A stretch of 64,000 bases of DNA from JAFAGX01 sp963759875 (GTDB taxonomy: Bacteria > Acidobacteriota > Terriglobia > Terriglobales > Acidobacteriaceae). Under the pieces are notes generated by a model. The model was not told the origin of the DNA. It did no database searches and saw nothing but the letters and a program-made list of their open reading frames with translations. Position numbers and translations under genes: made by a program. Shown here piece after piece: positions 35,601-44,050 of the stretch (positions within the stretch are counted from its first letter, which is position 1; the number at the start of each line of letters is the position of its first letter). The stretch lies in contig CAVXBB010000009.1 in NCBI GenBank assembly GCA_963759875.1, positions 1 through 64,000 on the forward strand. Direction: 5' to 3'.

Positions 35601-36206
35601 AGCGGACGCAATGTCAACCTGCTCGTGCTCGACACTGAGGTCTATTCCAACACTGGCGGGCAAGCTTCTAAAGCGACCCCGCGGGCGGCCGTGGCAAAGT
35701 TTGCTGCTGGCGGCAAACCGGGGCCAAAGAAGGACCTAGGCCTGATCGCGATGAGCTATGGAAGCGTCTACGTGGCCAGTGTGGCCATGGGCGCGAAAGA
35801 CGAACACACGCTCAAGGCATTTCTCGAAGCTGAGGCGTATGACGGACCCAGCCTGATCATCGCGTACTCGCATTGCATTGCACATGGTATCGACATGACC
35901 ACCGGTATGCACGATCAAAAGGCGGCGGTTGACTCTGGGGAGTGGCTGCTGTACCGCTACAACCCGGAGCGTGAGCAGCAAGGTGAAAATCCGCTAATCC
36001 TGGATTCACGGACTCCGACGAAAAAGGTTCAAGACTTCTTGTCAATGGAAACGCGCTTCAAGATGCTCACCAAGAGCAAGCCAGAAGATGCGAAGCGACT
36101 CTGGGCTGAGGCGCAGAAGGACGCCGAAGCGCGGTTCAGGCTGTATGAATATCTGGCGCAGCGCAAGATTGGTAAGGAACCGCAACCGGGCAAGGCTGCG
36201 GATTGA
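32622..36206 (+). CDS. nifJ: pyruvate:ferredoxin (flavodoxin) oxidoreductase
   Basis: A 1194-residue single-chain PFOR: oxidises pyruvate to acetyl-CoA and CO2 and passes two electrons to ferredoxin or flavodoxin. The N-terminus binds substrate (VIYPITPSSPMGEWAD). A domain with two 4Fe-4S clusters lies near residues 690-765 (CIQCGKCAMVCPHA, CTGCAICVDVCP). A third cluster (CSGCGET) precedes the TPP site (GDGWAYDIGYGGLDHV, LDTEVYSNTGGQASKAT near 1010). Length is normal and no frame is broken. GAGGATC precedes the ATG. A DHOD-like gene follows 34 bases later, suggesting an operon. PFOR implies at least facultatively anaerobic metabolism. Confidence 0.97.
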   Translation: MSRKFKTMDGNEAVAHVAYRVNEVIVIYPITPSSPMGEWADQWASEGLRNAWGTVPNVVEMQSEGGAAGAVHGALQTGALSTTFTASQGLLLMIPNMNKIAGELTSTAFHVSARTLATHALSIFGDHSDVMSCRTTGWAMLCSNSVQEAMDFALIAHAAALETRIPFLHFFDGFRTSHEVNKIEVLSDDQIRAMIDMDRVLEHRQRALSPDHPVLRGTAQNPDVFFQMRETANPYYAAAPQKVQTVMDKFAAITGRSYHLFDYVGAPDAERAIVIMGSGSEVAHEAVEHLNARGEKLGLLKVRLFRPFSVDHFLNCLPASVKKIAVLDRTKESGAIGEPLYLDVVTALSEGTRHEFPAREAVKSVVGGRYGLSSKEFTPAMVQAIYENLSAEKPKDHFTIGINDDVSHTSLPYDAEFSTEPDNVVRALFYGLGADGTVGANKNSIKIIGENTDNYAQGYFVYDSKKSGAGTVSHLRFGPQPIRSSYLVFKANFVACHQWIFLERYDMLSALTPGGTFLLNSPFGPEEVWSQLPRVVQQQIIAKKARLFVIDAYQVARDTGMGSRMNTILQVCFFAISAVLPREQAIEAIRKSIRDTYGRKGEEIVQRNMKAVDETLAHLFEVKVPQTATSTIEMPPPFSPSAPEFEKNVLGTIYAGRGDELPVSAFSADGTFPTGTAKWEKRNIALEIPVWDEKICIQCGKCAMVCPHAVIRIKVYDSKELVNAPGTFKSSAARDKEWQELNYTIQVAPEDCTGCAICVDVCPVKNKAETRLKALNMAPQPPLRVPERENWEFFLKIPELDRRKIKVSNIRQQQIQEPLFEFSGACSGCGETPYLKLVSQLFGDRALIANATGCSSIYGGNLPTTPWTKNAEGRGPAWSNSLFEDNAEFGLGFRLSIDKQTEFARELLQRLAGSVGDELVTALLTAKQKDEADIFEQRQRVDILKERLVNITTPEAKQLLAISDLLVKKSVWIVGGDGWAYDIGYGGLDHVIASGRNVNLLVLDTEVYSNTGGQASKATPRAAVAKFAAGGKPGPKKDLGLIAMSYGSVYVASVAMGAKDEHTLKAFLEAEAYDGPSLIIAYSHCIAHGIDMTTGMHDQKAAVDSGEWLLYRYNPEREQQGENPLILDSRTPTKKVQDFLSMETRFKMLTKSKPEDAKRLWAEAQKDAEARFRLYEYLAQRKIGKEPQPGKAAD

Positions 36207-36240
36207 GCCCAACACCGACCCAGGGAAATGGAGGGAAATC

Positions 36241-37281
36241 ATGATTGATCTCAGCACGAGGTATTTGGGGCTGAAGCTACGGACGCCACTGGTGCCCTCG
36301 GCATCGCCACTCTCACAGGAACTCGACAGCATTCGGCGTCTGGAGGATTCTGGCGCGTCCGCAATCGTGCTCGGATCGATTTTTGAAGAACAACTGCGCC
36401 AAGAGAGCCTGGAACTGGATCAACGCCTGGGCGAGCACCGCGAAAGCTTCGCCGAGGCGCTCAGTTATTTTCCGGAACCTGCGGAATTTTACGTCGGTCC
36501 TGAAGGTTATCTCAATCACATTCGGAAGGCGAAGCAGGCCGTCGCTGTCCCGATTATCGCCAGCTTAAACGGTGCGACCGTGGGCGGATGGACAGCTTAT
36601 GCCAAGGAAATTCAACAAGCGGGGGCAGATGCGATTGAATGCAATATCTATGCGATCCCCAGTGATCCGAACATGGTCGCAGCTGAGATTGAGAAAGATT
36701 ACGTTCAGATCGTTAGCGCCGTGAAGTCGGCCGTAAATATTCCGGTCGCGGTGAAGCTCAGCCCTTTTTTCACCAACATGGCGAACATGGCCAAGCGGCT
36801 TGACGAAGCCGGAAGTGACGGATTGGTTTTGTTCAATCGATTTTATCAGCCTGATATTGACCTTGAAGAACTGGAAATCCAACCCAATGTTCTGCTGAGC
36901 ACTCCGCAAGCCTTGCGGCTGCCGCTGACCTGGATAGGAATTCTCTTCGGTCGCATGCGGGCGAGTCTTGCCGCAACCAGCGGAGTGCATGGGCCCGAGG
37001 ACGTCGTCAAACTGCTGATGGTCGGGGCAGATGTGACGATGCTCTGCTCTACTCTACTGCGCAACGGGATCAGCCATCTCGGATATATCGAAGAAGGACT
37101 AGTCCGCTGGATGGAGAAGCACGAGTATGACTCGGTTCAGCAAATGAAAGGCAGCATGAGCCAATTACGCTGCCCGGATCCTTCCGCCTTCGAACGTGCC
37201 CAGTACATGAAAGCCGTTAAAGGCGTGCAGCATGTCATGGTCACCAGCAAGGAAGCATGGAGAATCCTGACCGGCGACTAG
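36241..37281 (+). CDS. dihydroorotate dehydrogenase-like flavoprotein
   Basis: A 346-residue FMN-binding TIM barrel resembling DHOD. Recognisable parts are LGLKLRTPLVPSASPLSQ at the N-terminus, IASLNGATVGGWTAYA near 107, CNIY near 130, VKLSPFFTNM near 170 and FNRFYQPDIDLEELE near 198. The ATG at 36241 follows GGAGGG; upstream in-frame codons overlap nifJ and are rejected. The close spacing to nifJ suggests a paired redox function. It is more likely a DHOD-like oxidoreductase of unknown substrate than the pyrimidine enzyme, but this cannot be settled here. Confidence 0.85.
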   Translation: MIDLSTRYLGLKLRTPLVPSASPLSQELDSIRRLEDSGASAIVLGSIFEEQLRQESLELDQRLGEHRESFAEALSYFPEPAEFYVGPEGYLNHIRKAKQAVAVPIIASLNGATVGGWTAYAKEIQQAGADAIECNIYAIPSDPNMVAAEIEKDYVQIVSAVKSAVNIPVAVKLSPFFTNMANMAKRLDEAGSDGLVLFNRFYQPDIDLEELEIQPNVLLSTPQALRLPLTWIGILFGRMRASLAATSGVHGPEDVVKLLMVGADVTMLCSTLLRNGISHLGYIEEGLVRWMEKHEYDSVQQMKGSMSQLRCPDPSAFERAQYMKAVKGVQHVMVTSKEAWRILTGD

Positions 37282-37383
37282 AGTGGCGATCGCGAGGAGT
37301 GCACGTTTACCCTGGTTCCCCATTTGCACCTGCTTGCATTTTGCAGCACCTGCGTTAAGACCCGACCTGCATGTTCATCCGTA

Positions 37384-37413
37384 TTGACATTGTCCTAACT
37401 TGGAGGTGAGAAT
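37384..37413 (+). promoter_or_regulatory. possible promoter for the hybrid kinase
   Basis: A consensus -35 TTGACA at 37384-37389, an 18-base spacer, then GAGAAT (37408-37413), which matches four of six -10 bases. It would give a leader of about 125 bases. Position and the perfect -35 support it; the -10 is weak. Confidence 0.35.
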
Positions 37414-37546
37414 TTTGCATTGTTGGGACATAATGACCTCACCCAAGCATCGCGTCGCGTGAAGACGAAATATGGATGGTGAGCACTTTTAACTGCATGA
37501 TTTCCGTCCGGTATCATTCGAACAGACCTATAACTGGAGCAAGTTC

Positions 37547-40500
37547 GTGGTTTCGAGGTCTACACCCGATTCCTTAGCATCATCAGCATCATCGCGAGAC
37601 TTCTTATCTGATGGCGGCCACATGGCCGCACTGATACGGCAGAGAGACTGGTCCAGGACGAAGCTAGGTCCGATTGAGGAATGGCCCCAGAGCCTCCGCA
37701 CTTCCATCAGCATCTGTCTGGCCTCGCGTTTCCCCATCGTTTTGTATTGGGGAGAGGAATACACGGTTCTTTATAACGATGCGTACAGTGCGATTCTGGG
37801 CAGTAAACACCCGTGGGCGCTGGGAACTGGCTGCTCGGAATGCTGGGCAGAAATTTGGGACACCATAGGTCCCATGCTCGACGGCGTCGTGACAAAGGGC
37901 GAAGCCACCTGGTCAGACGACCTTCTCCTTGAGCTAGAAAGATTCGGCTACCCCGAAGAGTGCTATTTTTCCTTCTCGTTCAGTCCGGTACGTATTGAGA
38001 CTGGGGCAGTCGGCGGTGTTTTCACCGCTGTGATCGAAACCACCGCAAAATTAATTGCAGAACGCCGGCTTAACACCCTGCGGGAACTGGCTGCACGGGT
38101 TGCGGATGCGGACACGGAAGACAAGATGGTGGCCCTGGCAACGGAGACGCTAGGAGGAAATCGCTACGATTTTTCGTTTGCAATGCTTTATGTCCCAGAA
38201 TCCGGCGGGAAATACATTGAACCAAAAGGCTGGGTAGGCGTTCCTTCGGATCATCCTCTCTGCGCCGGCAGGAAGAGTCTCGATTTTTCGCAGTTAGCAA
38301 TAATGGACGTAGTGAACGAGGCATTCCGCTCTGCCGAAGTAAAAGTCGTCGCAGATCTATCTCAGAGTTGCCCGAATGTGCCGCTGGGCATCTGGGAAAC
38401 TGCTCCGGTGGAAGCGGTCGCATTACCGATCGTGCTCCCCGGGCATGTATCGCCAGCCGCATGTTTGTTGGTGGGATTGAACGCGCGCAAACGACTGGAT
38501 TATGACTACCGCGTGTTCTTAGAGATGGTCGCACGCCAACTAGCTACCAATTTGGCCGCAGCGAGGGCCCACGAAGAGGAAAGAAAACGCGCCGAGGCGC
38601 TGGCTGAACTGGATCATGCGAAAACTACTTTCTTCTCTAATGTGAGCCATGAATTCCGGACACCTCTGACTCTTATGGTCGGCCCCATTGAGGCCATGTT
38701 AGAACGCGCCTCGCCTTCTGCGGTTGTCAGCAAAGCGGAACTGCAACTGGTGCACCGAAACAGCATGCGCCTGTTAAAGCTGGTAAACACCTTGCTGGAT
38801 TTTTCGCGCATCGAGGCAGGGCGGGTTCAAGCAGTTTTCGAGCCGACCGACCTCTCGACTCTTACGGCAGACAATGCGAGCGCTTTTCGTTCCGCAATGG
38901 AGCAGGCCGGCCTCGAATTTGTAATTGATTGCCCGCCTTTACCCGAGCCAGCGTACGTTGATCGCGATATGTGGGAGAAGATTGTCCTCAACCTGATTTC
39001 CAATGCTTTCAAATTCACCCTCTCCGGCCGGATCATTGTTCGGCTGAAGACAGTGGCAGACCAGATCCAGCTAAACGTCGAGGATACCGGGCTAGGAATC
39101 CCTGAGGAGCAACAATCGAAGGTCTTCGAGCGTTTCCGCCGGGTGCAGGGGGTGCGAGGTCGAAGCCATGAAGGAACCGGAATCGGGCTCGCGTTGGTTC
39201 AGGAGTTGGTGAGGCTGCATAAGGGATCGATCCGGGTGGAAAGCCGCGTGGGCGAAGGGAGCAGGTTTATCGTCTCCATCCCGAGAGGTAGCACGCATGT
39301 GCCTGCGAAGCATCTCGCATCCCAGCAGCGGATCGTGGGTTCCACGGGAGTCTCGGCATCAGCGTACGTGGATGAAGCGTTGCGCTGGTTGCCTGAACAA
39401 GGCCGCTCCCCTGAGTCGCCGCACGTGTTCGCTGCTGATTCGGTGCAGGCTCCCCATGTCCAAACGATAAAGGGAAGAATTCTGCTGGCCGACGATAACG
39501 CGGACATGCGCGCGTACGTGAAGCGCCTGCTGGGCGACTATTACGAAGTTGAAACGGTTTCCAACGGTGCCGAAGCCCTCGCAGCCGTTCGTAGCCACCC
39601 TCCGGACCTTGTACTCGCAGACGTAATGATGCCGGAGCTGGATGGCTTTGGCTTATTGGGCGAGCTCCGTGCGGACGCGTCAACTAGCACCATACCTGTA
39701 ATCCTGCTTTCGGCGCGAGCCGGCGAAGACGCCCGAATTGAAGGCATGCAAGCCGGGGCTGACGACTACATGGTCAAGCCTTTCACGGCCCGGGAACTAC
39801 TTGCACGCGTGGGTGCCCACCTGGCTCTGAGCCGGTTGCGCCGTGAGGCCGCGGAACGCGAGCGCGCCCTGCGTGCCGAGTTGGAGCTTCGAGTAGTGCA
39901 AAGGACCGCCGAAGTACAAACTGCAAACGAGGAACTTCGCGAGCTTTCATTCCGTCTGCAGCAAATGCGAGATGAAGAGCGGAGGCGTCTCGCCCGCGAG
40001 TTGCACGACAGCGCAGGGCAATTGCTTGCGGCCATGTCCATGAATATTGCCGTGGTTAAGGGTGAAGCCGCTAAACTTAGCCCCGAAGTCGCCAAGCGAG
40101 TGGATGATAACGAAGCCATTCTCGCTCAGCTCATAACAGAAATCCGCACTATGTCTCATCTTCTTCACCCGCCTCTGCTGGATGAAGTTGGTCTCTCTTC
40201 GGCTCTTCGCTGGTACGTGGAAGGGTTTGCGCAGCGCAGTGGAATTGAAGCAACTATCGAGTTGCCGAAGAGTCTCGATCGTTTTCCACCCGACGTCGAG
40301 ATTGCAGTGTTCCGCGCGGTGCAAGAATGTTTGACCAACGTTCATCGCCATTCCGGCAGCCGCTGCTGCTCCGTTAAGCTGCAGCGGGATGAGGAACAGT
40401 TGCATGTCGAAATCAAAGATGAAGGAAAGGGCATCCCGAAGGAGAAGCAGAGGAGCTTGACATCCTCGCGCGGCGGCGTTGGTCTCCGTGGCATGAAGGA

Positions 40501-40618
40501 ACGACTTCGTCAGCTGGGAGGAACTCTGCAAATCAGCTCCTCCGAAAACGGCACTACCGTAGCAGTGAAGCTACCCATCTCCAACCTAGCCACGTCTCGA
40601 TCTGAGGGCGCGGCCTGA
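37547..40618 (+). CDS. hybrid sensor with two histidine-kinase modules
   Basis: A soluble-looking 1023-residue protein. The order is: a PAS domain (about 30-160, with LGPIEEWPQSLRTS), a GAF domain (about 190-345), a HisKA/HATPase_c kinase (SHEFRTPL, His near 368; DTGLGIPEE; GTGIGLALV), a receiver domain (Asp near 692 in LADVMMPELDG), then a coiled segment and a second kinase of the HisKA_3 type (ARELHDSAGQLL, His near 820) with its own ATPase domain (QECLTNVHRHS, GVGLRGMKERL). Two unrelated kinase types in one chain is unusual. The GTG at 37547 has CTGGAG eight bases upstream. No separate regulator is adjacent. Confidence 0.93.
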   Translation: MVSRSTPDSLASSASSRDFLSDGGHMAALIRQRDWSRTKLGPIEEWPQSLRTSISICLASRFPIVLYWGEEYTVLYNDAYSAILGSKHPWALGTGCSECWAEIWDTIGPMLDGVVTKGEATWSDDLLLELERFGYPEECYFSFSFSPVRIETGAVGGVFTAVIETTAKLIAERRLNTLRELAARVADADTEDKMVALATETLGGNRYDFSFAMLYVPESGGKYIEPKGWVGVPSDHPLCAGRKSLDFSQLAIMDVVNEAFRSAEVKVVADLSQSCPNVPLGIWETAPVEAVALPIVLPGHVSPAACLLVGLNARKRLDYDYRVFLEMVARQLATNLAAARAHEEERKRAEALAELDHAKTTFFSNVSHEFRTPLTLMVGPIEAMLERASPSAVVSKAELQLVHRNSMRLLKLVNTLLDFSRIEAGRVQAVFEPTDLSTLTADNASAFRSAMEQAGLEFVIDCPPLPEPAYVDRDMWEKIVLNLISNAFKFTLSGRIIVRLKTVADQIQLNVEDTGLGIPEEQQSKVFERFRRVQGVRGRSHEGTGIGLALVQELVRLHKGSIRVESRVGEGSRFIVSIPRGSTHVPAKHLASQQRIVGSTGVSASAYVDEALRWLPEQGRSPESPHVFAADSVQAPHVQTIKGRILLADDNADMRAYVKRLLGDYYEVETVSNGAEALAAVRSHPPDLVLADVMMPELDGFGLLGELRADASTSTIPVILLSARAGEDARIEGMQAGADDYMVKPFTARELLARVGAHLALSRLRREAAERERALRAELELRVVQRTAEVQTANEELRELSFRLQQMRDEERRRLARELHDSAGQLLAAMSMNIAVVKGEAAKLSPEVAKRVDDNEAILAQLITEIRTMSHLLHPPLLDEVGLSSALRWYVEGFAQRSGIEATIELPKSLDRFPPDVEIAVFRAVQECLTNVHRHSGSRCCSVKLQRDEEQLHVEIKDEGKGIPKEKQRSLTSSRGGVGLRGMKERLRQLGGTLQISSSENGTTVAVKLPISNLATSRSEGAA

Positions 40619-40720
40619 GGCGCGCCATTCTCGCCATAGACAAACGTATTAAGTAGCCTCGCTGCAGATGCAACCTCAGTGTTAGCTTGCGTCTCTAACT
40701 TTGACTTCAGGAGAAGAAGC

Positions 40721-41514
40721 ATGGAGCAAGCCACGAAGCAGTTTGCGGTTGTCACAGGAGCATCGAGCGGGATCGGTTACGAACTTGCGAGAGTGTTTGG
40801 GCAGAATGGCTACGATCTACTCATCACTTCTGACACAGACAAGATCAATGACGCTGCGACTAAGCTCCAGCAGATGGGCTTCCGTGTCCAGCGGGTACAG
40901 TCGGATCTCTCAACCTATGACGGTGTAGAGAAACTTTGGAGCGAGCTCCAGGCCACCGGCCGCCCTGTAGACGCGATCGCCATCAACGCCGGAATCGGCG
41001 CTTACGGAGACTTTGCGCGAGAATCTGACCTCGAAGAAGAATTGAAACTTATTCAGCTGAACGTCACCTCAACGGTGCATCTTGCGAAACGCGTATTGAA
41101 AGAGATGGTCGCGCGCTATGGCGGCAAGGTTTTGTTTACATCGTCGATCGCTGGTACCATGCCCGGCCGCTCGAAGCAGTCTATGCCGCGTCCAAAGCTT
41201 TCGTGCTGTCGTTTTCCGAATCACTGCATCATGAGTTGAAAGAAACAAACATCGCAGTGACCGCCCTTCAACCCGGACCGGCTAACACCAACTTCTTCCA
41301 TCGCGCTGGCATGGACGATACAAAGCTGGGCCAAGAAGGCAAATACACCAACGACCCTGCCGAAGTTGCCGAGCAAGGGTTTAAGGCGCTGATGGAAAAC
41401 AAGGATCACGTTTTCGCGTCATCCATGAAAACGAAACTTGAGGGGGAGCTTGGAAAGTTCGCACCGGAGTCGCTAAAAGCTGAGATGCACCGCAAACAAG
41501 CGGAAAGAAAATAG
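40721..41514 (+). CDS. short-chain dehydrogenase/reductase (one frameshift)
   Basis: Classical SDR of about 264 residues when rejoined. TGASSGIGYELA near residue 13 binds NAD(P), NAGIG is the second motif, SSIAG carries the catalytic Ser region and YAASK the Tyr-Lys pair. The frame is lost near 41164-41168 in GGCCGC, where one C appears to be missing: the first part reads to AGTMPG, and the continuation LEAVYAASKAFVLSFSESL is in the next frame. The ATG at 40721 follows AGGAG. The YxxxK and later residues are intact, so sequence error is likely. Substrate unknown. Confidence 0.87.
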
Positions 41515-41538
41515 CGGGCGATCGAAAAACCTGCTTGG

Positions 41539-42453
41539 CTATCGGGAACTGTATGGGATGTGGGCAAGTTCGGGCACATACTCCTCCGGCTTAGCCTTCT
41601 CCAGAAGATAGACGCCGGGCCCCTGTTGCCCACGCACGGTTCGACAGAATTCCGCGACAAAGAATCCTGCCTTCAGAGCTTCAGTGAAGGCCCAGCGAGT
41701 TGCCACTCGCCAGTCGCGCGCGAGGCCAGCATCGGTTTGCTCAATCGACAATATGTCGCTGGGAATCTCGATGGCAATTCTTTGGCGCAGCAAGGCGTCA
41801 GCCAGATCAGGGCACTGTGGATGGCCGTGAGCATTGAAGGCAACCAGCGGGGAAAGCGTCTTGAGCGTGTCCAGCATTTCGGAGCGATTGTCTTTGCCCT
41901 GAATTCGGTTTTGAACCCTGCGGCTGGCAATCGGCCACTTGACCCAGAGTCGGTCGGTGCCATTGCGATGAAGTACGCTCGAGGTCTCCGGACCGTAGAA
42001 GTCAATTTTGTAAGAGTCGGAGATGACGCCGAGTTTTGCGAAATTCAGGTGAGCATTTCGGCTTTGCAATGGATCAAACGTCCACGTGACTTCCGCTATG
42101 CGCATATCACCCACGCGCATAGCTAAGGCCCGTTCGCGCTGCGCCAGTTTGAGCTTGTAACCTAAATCCAGGCTGCGATAAGGCTCTCGTACCGCCAGCA
42201 TGTGCGAGTGAATATTTGGCCGGTTTCCCTCCACTCCGAGGATGCCAAAAGCGAAGCCGATCAACTTCGCACTATCGAAGGCACCAAGCCAGATACTCCC
42301 CGCCTCGCGAGTCGCAATAGCCAAGGTGAGCGGCATAGTGTCAAGCTCGGAAAGCGCCCACACTTCCCTTTCGACCGCCTCCACCTGCTTCAGATCGTCG
42401 AAGCTTCGTAGGTCTCGAATGGTAATGGCCGCTTTGGATTGGGGCTCGGGCAT
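41539..42453 (-). CDS. GNAT-superfamily protein
   Basis: A 304-residue protein with an acetyltransferase-like N-terminal domain (about 8-175: ITIRDLRSFDDLKQVEAVEREVW, IHSHMLAVREPYRSLDLGYKLKLAQRERAL). It resembles the group of large predicted GNAT proteins whose substrates are not known. The C-terminal third has no recognised domain. Its 5' end faces the RND operon across about 300 bases. Confidence 0.78.
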   Translation of the reverse strand: MPEPQSKAAITIRDLRSFDDLKQVEAVEREVWALSELDTMPLTLAIATREAGSIWLGAFDSAKLIGFAFGILGVEGNRPNIHSHMLAVREPYRSLDLGYKLKLAQRERALAMRVGDMRIAEVTWTFDPLQSRNAHLNFAKLGVISDSYKIDFYGPETSSVLHRNGTDRLWVKWPIASRRVQNRIQGKDNRSEMLDTLKTLSPLVAFNAHGHPQCPDLADALLRQRIAIEIPSDILSIEQTDAGLARDWRVATRWAFTEALKAGFFVAEFCRTVRGQQGPGVYLLEKAKPEEYVPELAHIPYSSR

Positions 42454-42607
42454 GGTGCAAATCGAACAATATACGCGAGCCTCGAGAACCTGTCAGTAGC
42501 CAAAGCCGGTAACTTCGCGGGCACACATTTTAGCGCGAAGTTAAAGGTCGGTCAGTGTCCGTAAAGGTTTGTAAACGCTTGGGTCATCGCGTGGTTTGGG
42601 AATAAGA

Positions 42608-42627
42608 TTGATTCTGAACGGAATCAA
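42608..42627. promoter_or_regulatory. palindrome upstream of the RND operon (site 1)
   Basis: TTGATTC-N6-GAATCAA, perfect 7-bp arms. It lies about 125 bases upstream of the adaptor ATG in the divergent promoter region, as expected of an operator for a dimeric regulator. Confidence 0.45.
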
Positions 42628-42636
42628 CAGACACCA

Positions 42637-42660
42637 TTGCGGAAGTGCGAAATTCCGCAA
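42637..42660. promoter_or_regulatory. palindrome upstream of the RND operon (site 2)
   Basis: TTGCGGAA and TTCCGCAA, perfect 8-bp arms around an eight-base spacer, nine bases after site 1. It could be a second operator or an RNA hairpin in the leader. Confidence 0.45.
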
Positions 42661-42751
42661 CCGGAGCTGGGAGCGGCACGTCCAACTAGAAGGGGCTTCT
42701 GTCTCTGATTGTGCTTTTATTCATATTTTCTTCTTACAAAAGAGGAGCTAA

Positions 42752-44050
42752 ATGACAGGTAAATCCGGTGCGCCGGAGCTAAGAGAGCGGGAGCCACATG
42801 TGGCCGTCGGGCGCGTGTCGAATTGGCGAATTCGACGGCTACTATGGTTCTTTCTGCCGTACTCGCTCCTGCTCTGTTTTTTTCTGGCTAGCTGCGGGGG
42901 CGGCGATCCGAAAGGTCCAGCTCGCGCCAATGTAGTTCAGGCTGTGCCGGTGTCGGTGTCGGTTGCCGAGCGGCGGGATATGCCGTATTACCTTACCGGA
43001 CTTGGCTCGGTCTCAGCCTTCTACACCGATAGCATAAAGACTCGCGTTGACGGCGAACTGATGCAGGTCAATTTCAAAGAAGGTCAGTTCGTGGACAAAG
43101 GTGACCTTCTCCTGGTGATTGACCCCCGACCTTACCAGGTGGCTTTGGAGCAGGCTGAGGCTCAGTTATTCAGGGACCAAGCGTCGCTGCGCGATGCAAA
43201 GCTAAACTACGAGCGGTATAAGGGGCTGCTGCAGAATTCCGGCGCCATGTCGCAACAGCAGGTTGATACCCAGTCTACAACCGTCGATCAGCTTGAGGGA
43301 GTAGTCCGAACGGATCAGGCAGCCATTGATAGCGCCAAGCTGAATCTCACGTATTGCCACATCACATCTCCGATCAGCGGCCGGATTGGCCTGCGACTCG
43401 TCGATCCCGGAAATATTGTTCATGCGACGGATACGAATCCACTGCTGGTTATCACTCAGCTGCAACCCATCGCGGTGCTGTTTACGCTTCCGGAAGATCA
43501 GCTGCCATCTGTCGCGCAGCACATGGCCAAGAATACGCTTGAAGTCGATGCTTATAGCCGTGACGATCAAACCAAGCTGGCCACGGGTAAGCTGCTGACC
43601 ATCGACAATCAAATTGATCAGACCACCGGGACCGGGCGCCTGAAAGCGGTTTTCGACAACAAGGAAAGCTCGCTATGGCCGAACCAGTTCGTGAATGTGC
43701 ATTTGCTTTTAGAAGTCCGGAAGAACAGCACCGTGATTCCTGCGGCGGCCATTCAGCGCGGGCCGCAAGGAACTTACGTCTTTGTGGCAAAACCGGACCA
43801 CACGGCGGAAATCAAACCCGTCACCATATCTTTCATTCAAGAGAACATGGCAAATATCGCCACGGGAGTGGCTCCGGGTGACATTGTTATCACCGATGGT
43901 CAGGACAAGTTGCAGGACGGCAGCCAGATTCAGGTTCGAACTCCCGCCGCCCCGCCAACTCAACCGCAAACCGCCAGTACACAGCAGCAATCCCCAGCTC
44001 CGAGTCATTCGCAGGGACGTGAGCGCAGTGCAGGAAGTACGGGTAAATGA
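42752..44050 (+). CDS. RND efflux periplasmic adaptor (MdtA-like)
   Basis: A 432-residue membrane-fusion protein that links the RND pumps to an outer-membrane channel. An N-terminal hydrophobic stretch leads to a lipobox (LASC near 47), predicting a lipoprotein. Then come a lipoyl/barrel-sandwich part (RVDGELMQVNFKEGQFVDKGDLLLVIDPRPY), a coiled-coil hairpin (about 125-175), and beta-barrel domains (SPISGRIGLRLVDPGNIV, STVIPAAAIQRGPQGTYVFV). The tail is rich in Pro, Gln and Ser. AGAGGAG precedes the ATG. It overlaps the next gene by four bases (ATGA). Confidence 0.93.
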   Translation: MTGKSGAPELREREPHVAVGRVSNWRIRRLLWFFLPYSLLLCFFLASCGGGDPKGPARANVVQAVPVSVSVAERRDMPYYLTGLGSVSAFYTDSIKTRVDGELMQVNFKEGQFVDKGDLLLVIDPRPYQVALEQAEAQLFRDQASLRDAKLNYERYKGLLQNSGAMSQQQVDTQSTTVDQLEGVVRTDQAAIDSAKLNLTYCHITSPISGRIGLRLVDPGNIVHATDTNPLLVITQLQPIAVLFTLPEDQLPSVAQHMAKNTLEVDAYSRDDQTKLATGKLLTIDNQIDQTTGTGRLKAVFDNKESSLWPNQFVNVHLLLEVRKNSTVIPAAAIQRGPQGTYVFVAKPDHTAEIKPVTISFIQENMANIATGVAPGDIVITDGQDKLQDGSQIQVRTPAAPPTQPQTASTQQQSPAPSHSQGRERSAGSTGK

